A program made the translations under genes and the position numbers. Below the pieces are notes generated by a model. The model saw only the letters and a program-made list of their open reading frames with translations. It searched no databases and was not told the origin of the DNA. From the NCBI RefSeq assembly GCF_024529975.1, contig NZ_AP024897.1, forward strand, positions 4,053,921 through 4,117,920: 64,000 nt of DNA, read 5' to 3'. The stretch comes from Vibrio quintilis (GTDB lineage Bacteria; Pseudomonadota; Gammaproteobacteria; Enterobacterales; Vibrionaceae). Shown here in pieces: positions 59,366-64,000 of this stretch (position 1 is its first letter; every line of letters begins with the position of its first letter).

Positions 59366-59845
59366 ATGATTTATGGTCACTGGGAATCCGCAGGCCAGAG
59401 TGGTTTGTGCAATAACATGTTGAAAATAATACAAAGCAAGATCTGCTCTTTTACCAGCCTGTTGCAGGCAGAGGAAGGAAAAATCGATCTGGAAGCCGAA
59501 CCAGGCGTCCAGGCTGCATTCATCAATATCATGTATGGAAAGACAGATCAGAGAGACCACCGGCACACCGAAATACATCAGCAATATATCGATATTCAGT
59601 TAGTACTCACAGGAGAAGAGCTGATTTATTATGGGCATCCTGGCTTTGACGCCGTCGTTAAATCCAATCCCAAGCCAGATTTATATCTGCTTGATGCACC
59701 GCCCCTGACAAATTCAGTTCACCTGACACCGGGACATTTCGCGGTTTTCTTTCCGGGAGAACCACATCAGGCATTGTGTCGCATCAACCAGTGCGACACC
59801 ATCAAAAAAGCGGTGTTTAAAATTCCGGTCGAACTGTACCGGTAG
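59366..59845 (+). CDS. YhcH/YjgK/YiaL family protein
   Basis: The 159-residue cupin-like protein has MYGKTDQRDHRHTEIHQQYI, DIQLVLTGEELIYYG and the metal-site pattern FFPGEPHQALC. E. coli relatives occur in sialic acid (YhcH) and gulonate/xylulose (YiaL) operons, perhaps as anomerases or isomerases for an acid sugar. That again supports a sugar-acid pathway for this operon. CGGAG precedes the ATG. A terminator follows. Confidence 0.9.
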   Translation: MIYGHWESAGQSGLCNNMLKIIQSKICSFTSLLQAEEGKIDLEAEPGVQAAFINIMYGKTDQRDHRHTEIHQQYIDIQLVLTGEELIYYGHPGFDAVVKSNPKPDLYLLDAPPLTNSVHLTPGHFAVFFPGEPHQALCRINQCDTIKKAVFKIPVELYR

Positions 59846-59853
59846 CATCCGGG

Positions 59854-59888
59854 AAAAATCCGGGCGAGGCACTCACCCGGATTTTTTG
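59854..59888 (+). terminator. Rho-independent terminator of the TRAP/YhcH operon
   Basis: AAAAATCCGGG (59854-59864) pairs with CCCGGATTTTTT (59876-59887), with a T tract, 9 bases after the yhcH-type stop. Confidence 0.9.
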
Positions 59889-60026
59889 TATTTTCATCTC
59901 TGAATAAAACAGACGCTGTTGATTTTGTGTTTAGTTTTACTTAACCCAGTTACAAATTTTATTAGATATATTTAATGAATTGCCAGATCTAACATACCAG
60001 CAACAACGTTTTTCAGGATAAATTTC

Positions 60027-61031
60027 ATGAAGTATATCAGCGGTATTCTGGTGACTCTGTTCATGGCACTGGTCTCTTTTCAGGTTTCTTCTCTTTCTTT
60101 TTGTAAAACCTATCAGCTGAGCCCTTTGGTGATCTGTATTGTGCTGGGGATGCTGATCGGTAATCTCTTTCACCGTTCTATCCCGGAAGGATGCCAGAGT
60201 GGTATTCGCTTCAGTCAGCAAAAACTGCTGCGGCTGGGCGTGATTCTCTACGGTTTTTTCATTACTTTTCAGCAAATAGCAGCCGTTGGTATGTCCGGGC
60301 TGTTTACTGATGTACTGATCATCACCACTACATTTATTGGCGGCACTTTTATTGGTATCAGGCTACTGGGACTGGATAAAGAAACAGCGATGCTGACGGC
60401 CGTCGGCTCCTCAATTTGCGGAGCTGCCGCTATTTTAGGAACCGAACCCGTGGTGAAATCGAAATCTCATCAGACTGCAATAGCTGTTGCAACCGTTGTC
60501 ATCTTCGGCACACTGGGTATGTTTATTTATCCGTTTATCTTTCATATTTTCAACATTACAGCAGAGACGATGGGCATCTATACCGGAGCAACGATCCATG
60601 AAGTCGCGCAGGTGGTCGCAGCCGGAAACGCAATGGGATCCGACATTGGTGCGACTTCAGTGATCGTCAAACTAACCCGGGTGATGATGCTGGCCCCATT
60701 TCTGATCATACTCAGCTTTTATCTCAACCGCTCAACGCCTGACAGTGCAGATCAGCAGGCAAAAATCGTGATTCCCTGGTTTGCAATTCTGTTTGTTGTC
60801 GCTGCCGGTATTAACTCAGCTCACTTGCTGCCGCAAACGATTGTGAACCTTATGACTCAGGCCTCAGTACTGTTTTTAAGTATGGCAATGGGCGCTTTAG
60901 GGATTGAAACAAATATCGGTAAAATCCGTGGCGTCGGACTCAAACCCGTGATTCTGGCTGGTGTCTTATGGATCTGGCTGCTCACCGGCGGATATGGGAT
61001 CACAATAGCTGTGCAACAACTTATCCATTAA
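60027..61031 (+). CDS. YeiH family putative sulfate exporter
   Basis: The 334-residue membrane protein of the UPF0324/YeiH family has about ten hydrophobic segments, with QLSPLVICIVLGMLIGNLFH at the start, GSSICGAAAILGTEPVVKSK, TGATIHEVAQVVAAGNAMG and GALGIETNIGKIRGVGLKP. The family is described as putative sulfate exporters; some act with taurine or sulfoacetate breakdown. No sulfur gene is nearby, so the role here is open. It has its own spacer of 138 bases after the previous terminator. Confidence 0.87.
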   Translation: MKYISGILVTLFMALVSFQVSSLSFCKTYQLSPLVICIVLGMLIGNLFHRSIPEGCQSGIRFSQQKLLRLGVILYGFFITFQQIAAVGMSGLFTDVLIITTTFIGGTFIGIRLLGLDKETAMLTAVGSSICGAAAILGTEPVVKSKSHQTAIAVATVVIFGTLGMFIYPFIFHIFNITAETMGIYTGATIHEVAQVVAAGNAMGSDIGATSVIVKLTRVMMLAPFLIILSFYLNRSTPDSADQQAKIVIPWFAILFVVAAGINSAHLLPQTIVNLMTQASVLFLSMAMGALGIETNIGKIRGVGLKPVILAGVLWIWLLTGGYGITIAVQQLIH

Positions 61032-61042
61032 GACTGTCAATC

Positions 61043-61080
61043 GTTGTCACCTTCCCTGTCAAATCAGGGAAGGTGACAAC
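61043..61080. terminator. 16-bp perfect inverted repeat at the yeiH / IclR convergent junction
   Basis: GTTGTCACCTTCCCTG (61043-61058) and its exact reverse complement (61065-61080) have a 6-base loop that contains the IclR-gene stop codon. It forms the most stable stem in the window. Likely a bidirectional terminator or RNA end protector; no long T tract. Confidence 0.7.
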
Positions 61081-61835
61081 GGATTCTGGCTCAACTCCCG
61101 CGCAACCCGGATCAATTCATCTTTAGCCTGTACAATATCTTTAACAGAATGAGATACGGTTTGAGAGTTTAACGTCATGTACGGAATCGTAATCACCGCC
61201 AAAAGATCACCCTGTGGGCCGAAGATTGGTGCACTAATGTTTGTGACACCTGATATCTGAGGACTTTTTCCCAAAAAATAGCCTCTTCGACGGGTTTCCT
61301 CAGCCTGTTGCAGCGTTGTTTGTATGAGTTCCTCTGTCGCATATTCGTTGGTCAGAAGCGCTTCCCTGATCTCAGGTGCACAAAATCCCAGTAACACGGC
61401 ACCGGAACCCGATGCAAAGACATCAATCCGGGCGCCGACTTTCAGACTAAATCCCATCTTATAAGGGCTTTCTTCCCTGGCGATCACTAATAACTCGCCA
61501 TTGCTGTAACGACTGATATGACAGGATTGATTGACTTTTTTACAGAGTTGCTCTGTCAGTAAGGCGCACTGACGAAGCAACAGCATAACCGGCGGATGCT
61601 GATTCGATAAAGCGAACATTTTCAGAGTGAGCACATAACCCGCAGTATCCTTGTGGCATTCAATATAACGCTTTTCTTTCAAAACAGATAACATCCGGAA
61701 AATTTCACTGACGCTGCGATTCAGTTTCTCTGCAATCTGCTTCTTTGTCAGCGGCTCTTCTGCTTTTGCCAGCAACTCAAGTATTTCGAGACCTTTCTCA
61801 AGTGCCGGTGCTCTGTATTCTGGTTTCTTAGTCAT
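61059..61835 (-). CDS. IclR family transcriptional regulator
   Basis: The 258-residue protein has the IclR winged HTH (LEKGLEILELLAKAEEPLTK, KQIAEKLNRSVSEIFRMLSV) and ligand-binding domain (ISRYSNGELLVIAREESPYK, VFASGSGAVLLGFC). It is encoded 18 bases after kduI on the same strand. KdgR, a pectin-pathway regulator, belongs to the same family, so a KdgR-like role is plausible. I cannot say it is KdgR itself. Confidence 0.9.
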   Translation of the reverse strand: MTKKPEYRAPALEKGLEILELLAKAEEPLTKKQIAEKLNRSVSEIFRMLSVLKEKRYIECHKDTAGYVLTLKMFALSNQHPPVMLLLRQCALLTEQLCKKVNQSCHISRYSNGELLVIAREESPYKMGFSLKVGARIDVFASGSGAVLLGFCAPEIREALLTNEYATEELIQTTLQQAEETRRRGYFLGKSPQISGVTNISAPIFGPQGDLLAVITIPYMTLNSQTVSHSVKDIVQAKDELIRVARELSQNPLSPSLI

Positions 61836-61853
61836 TGTCGCTACAGTTTCTTC

Positions 61854-62699
61854 TTAACGAATTTCATCCATACTGACAAAATCCATGTCATCAAAGGTTT
61901 GGTTTTCTCCGGCCATGCCCCACACAAAACTATAATTTTGCGTGCCACAGCCCGAATGAATCGACCAGCTCGGTGAAAGAACCAGCTGATTGTTTCTGAC
62001 AACAAGGTGCCGGGTTTCATCCGGCTCCCCCATCAGGTGAAAAACAACCTGAGATGGATCAAGATTAAAATAGAGATAAGCTTCCATCCGGCGCTCATGC
62101 GTATGCGCAGGCATTGTATTCCAGACACTTCCCTGTTTCAGATGAGTGACCCCCATACAAAGCTGGCAGGTAGGCAGAACGTCCGGGTGGAGATATTGGG
62201 TAATCAGTCGCTCATTCGCATTTTCCTGTGTCCCTAATTCAATCTGCCTGGCTTCATCACGACGGATGATCCGTGACGGGTAGCTCTGATGTGCCGGGGC
62301 ACTCAGACAATACAACTGAGCACTTTGCGCCGGGTCAGTCGATGCAAACTCAATCGCCTGCTCTCCCCGCCCCAGATATAAAGCATCCAGATATTCAAGA
62401 CGGTATGACTGCCCTCCCAGACAGCGAACTTCCGCAGCCGGACCTAAATTGACAATCCCCAGCTCACGCCGCTCAAGAAAAAAAGTCGTCCCGAAAGACT
62501 GACTATCAATAAAATCATCCAGCGCAAGAGTACGGCCTTGCTCAGGGCATGCCCCCATCACAACCATACGATCAATATGACTGTAAACAACATTGATCTT
62601 GCCCGGAGAAAATAAGTTTTCTGTTAAAAATTCTTCTCTTAAGCGGGATGTATCATAGTGTTTTGCATCCTTAGGATGAGAATTATGATGGATAAACAT
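61854..62699 (-). CDS. kduI: 5-dehydro-4-deoxy-D-glucuronate isomerase
   Basis: The 281-residue product (E. coli KduI 278) has FTTFFLERRELGIVNLGPAA-like sequence (FFLERRELGIVNLG), GRGEQAIEFASTDPAQSAQL and the zinc site PAHTHERRMEAYLYF with WSIHSGCGTQNYSFVWGM. It converts 5-keto-4-deoxyuronate from pectin or uronan breakdown to 2,5-diketo-3-deoxygluconate. The partner kduD is not in the window. It is followed by the IclR gene in the same operon. Confidence 0.96.
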   Translation of the reverse strand: MFIHHNSHPKDAKHYDTSRLREEFLTENLFSPGKINVVYSHIDRMVVMGACPEQGRTLALDDFIDSQSFGTTFFLERRELGIVNLGPAAEVRCLGGQSYRLEYLDALYLGRGEQAIEFASTDPAQSAQLYCLSAPAHQSYPSRIIRRDEARQIELGTQENANERLITQYLHPDVLPTCQLCMGVTHLKQGSVWNTMPAHTHERRMEAYLYFNLDPSQVVFHLMGEPDETRHLVVRNNQLVLSPSWSIHSGCGTQNYSFVWGMAGENQTFDDMDFVSMDEIR

Positions 62700-63198
62700 A
62701 AACGATTCCTTATTTCAGGCGCTTACCGGCCTCAGGTTGCTGTACAAATATTCAGCACATCTCGGAACACAGTGTATGCTTCATTGATATATGATCAATA
62801 TTTTTTATATATAAAAACAAAAAGTGTGATCCATCAGGCAACACATGTTTTTGATCAAAAAATCTTCAAACGACAAATGACGGAGAAAAAAGATCTTACA
62901 GCTGAATATCAACATCTTACGCACAGGATCCTGGCTCTTCAGAAATTGTGACCTGAACAAACTCCGGATAACTACCCTGAGCAGGTGTATAACATCTTAT
63001 CCCCGGATGAAAGTCAGATAAAATTATTGACAACATAACTCACTAATAAATATGGTATTAATATAGAATGTTCCGGTAATATCATCCGGAAGATCAAAGC
63101 CTGTCCACAGAATGTTCTCTGCAATGCTTTCATTATCTTTCGAGTTTGATTAATCTAGGTGAAACTCAGAGTAATGAAGTCAATAATAAAGGGTAGTA
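62700..63198. other. Divergent spacer between kduI and mioC
   Basis: No convincing gene lies here; a 97-codon open frame (62658-62951) overlaps kduI and looks like chance. The left half is AT-rich and has a 14-bp palindrome TTTTTGATCAAAAA (62848-62861), possibly a regulator site of kduI. The right half holds the mioC promoter. GATC sites are scattered. Confidence 0.5.
63027..63056 (+). promoter_or_regulatory. mioC promoter
   Basis: TTGACA (63027-63032) and TATGGT (63051-63056) are 18 bases apart, about 140 bases before mioC. A DnaA-box-like TTATCCCCG lies just upstream at 62998-63006, as DnaA control of mioC in E. coli would suggest. Confidence 0.65.
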
Positions 63199-63639
63199 AT
63201 GATCCACATAATTACAGGTAGTACACTGGGATGCGCGGAATATGTCGGGGATCATCTTAGCGATATATTTCAGGAACAGGGGTTTACCACCTCGATCCAT
63301 AACCAACCGGATATTGGAGAAATACCAGCTGAGGGTGTATGGTTGATCATTACTTCAACTCATGGTGCAGGTGATTACCCTGAAAACATCAAACCTTTTA
63401 TTCAGGCTCTTACACTCACCCCGCCAAAAACAGATAAGTTATCATTTGCTGTTATTGCCATTGGTGACTCAAGCTATGATACATTTTGTGCCGCCGGAAA
63501 AAATGCATATCATCTGCTGGAAGATATAGGAGCCACCCCGCTGACAGATTGCTTATTCATTGACATTCTTGAGCACACGATTCCCGAAGATTCTGCAGCC
63601 GAATGGTTAAAAGAACATATCCACTGCTTTAATTCCTGA
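63199..63639 (+). CDS. mioC: FMN-binding protein MioC
   Basis: The 146-residue flavodoxin-like protein (E. coli MioC 147) reads [37 protein letters not shown] and [20 protein letters not shown], with FMN-phosphate and ring-binding loops. It supports biotin synthase electron supply in E. coli. Transcription runs into oriC, the conserved placement. GGGTAGT precedes the ATG. Its left neighbour, normally mnmE in V. cholerae, is displaced by about 20 kb. Confidence 0.96.
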   Translation: MIHIITGSTLGCAEYVGDHLSDIFQEQGFTTSIHNQPDIGEIPAEGVWLIITSTHGAGDYPENIKPFIQALTLTPPKTDKLSFAVIAIGDSSYDTFCAAGKNAYHLLEDIGATPLTDCLFIDILEHTIPEDSAAEWLKEHIHCFNS

Positions 63640-64000
63640 GTGCTTGTGTATAAATGTAAAAAGATCCAGTGAAAAACTCATAGTTATTCAATGAATAACT
63701 CTTGAAAAAGGATCTAAATGTGAATAACTATACATTTTGATCCCAGCAAATCCCATAACAGATCAGTCAATGATCACAACAAATGATCGTCTCAAAGCTC
63801 ATGATCTTTATGATCATTTTTAGCTTATCCACAATGATCATCCTGCTTAATAGTAGATCTAATAAAAAGATCCTTATATAGATCATATATATTTATATTA
63901 TTTTCATGATCACAGGAAAGCATTTTCTAACGCAGAGAAAGAAGGTAAAATGCTTCACCTTTTATTAGTTCCTATAGATTGAATACCCTGAGGTCGGTTC
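63640..64000. other. oriC: Chromosomal replication origin oriC (partial at window end)
   Basis: After mioC come three perfect DnaA boxes: TGTGTATAA (63645-63653, minus), TGTGAATAA (63719-63727, minus) and TTATCCACA (63825-63833, plus). An inverted repeat AGTTATTCA-a-TGAATAACT (63682-63700) holds degenerate boxes. I count 13 GATC sites between 63662 and 63912, far above chance, for Dam/SeqA control. The AT-rich run 63850-63905 is the likely unwinding element. The layout, with mioC on one side, matches gamma-proteobacterial oriC; mnmG should follow right of the window. Confidence 0.93.

Noticed and set aside
62658..62951. Open frame of 97 codons in the kduI-mioC spacer
   Set aside because: It starts inside kduI on the opposite strand, has no ribosome-binding site and no recognisable protein character.

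Overview
The window is about 64 kb of a Vibrionaceae (very probably Vibrio) main chromosome next to its replication origin. The backbone, read from the right end leftwards, is oriC, mioC, mnmE, yidC, yidD, rnpA, rpmH, a polar amino-acid ABC transporter, dnaA, dnaN, recF, gyrB, a small heat-shock gene, avtA, glyS and glyQ. As I remember it, this is the gene order at the start of Vibrio cholerae chromosome 1. The genus is inferred from gene order and protein resemblance; I cannot name the species.

Blocks of accessory genes sit between these landmarks. (a) 2.4-4.6 kb, between glyS and avtA: an EamA-type exporter, a PhzF-family enzyme and a RidA-family protein that lacks the usual catalytic arginine. 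(b) 6.2-16.4 kb: a complete guanidine-utilisation operon with a guanidine-I (ykkC) riboswitch in its leader, a nitrate/taurine-type ABC importer, two DUF1989 carboxyguanidine deiminase subunits, a guanidine (formerly 'urea') carboxylase and allophanate hydrolase. A second riboswitch of a different class, guanidine-II (mini-ykkC), lies directly before the carboxylase gene. (c) 16.4-19.9 kb: a HigBA toxin-antitoxin pair and a 903-residue SF2 helicase with an internal membrane hairpin. (d) 20.2-25.2 kb: nikABCDE nickel importer. (e) 25.1-29.0 kb: msrPQ periplasmic methionine sulfoxide repair and a chemoreceptor.

From 29.2 to 42.7 kb lies the conserved core: heat-shock gene, gyrB-recF-dnaN-dnaA transcribed leftwards, then the amino-acid transporter and rpmH-rnpA-yidD-yidC-mnmE transcribed rightwards. 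About 20 kb of further accessory genes separates mnmE from mioC: a LysR regulator with a divergent quinone reductase, a Tat-exported metallophosphoesterase, a pstSCAB phosphate importer without phoU, and a sugar-acid region. The sugar-acid region has a leftward operon (DUF1537 kinase, PdxA-like dehydrogenase, DeoR regulator). Divergent from it is a rightward operon (iron-type alcohol dehydrogenase, DapA-family lyase/aldolase, TAXI-TRAP importer, YhcH-family protein). A perfect 22-bp palindrome lies between the two. YeiH, an IclR regulator and kduI follow. The window ends inside oriC, which has three perfect DnaA boxes, 13 GATC sites and an AT-rich segment.

No rRNA, tRNA, CRISPR array, transposase or prophage gene was seen. 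A palindromic dispersed repeat with the core ACCCAAACAACCTG/CAGGTTGTTTGGGT occurs three times. The most notable regions are the doubly riboswitched guanidine operon, the uncharacterised sugar-acid regulon and the membrane-hairpin helicase.
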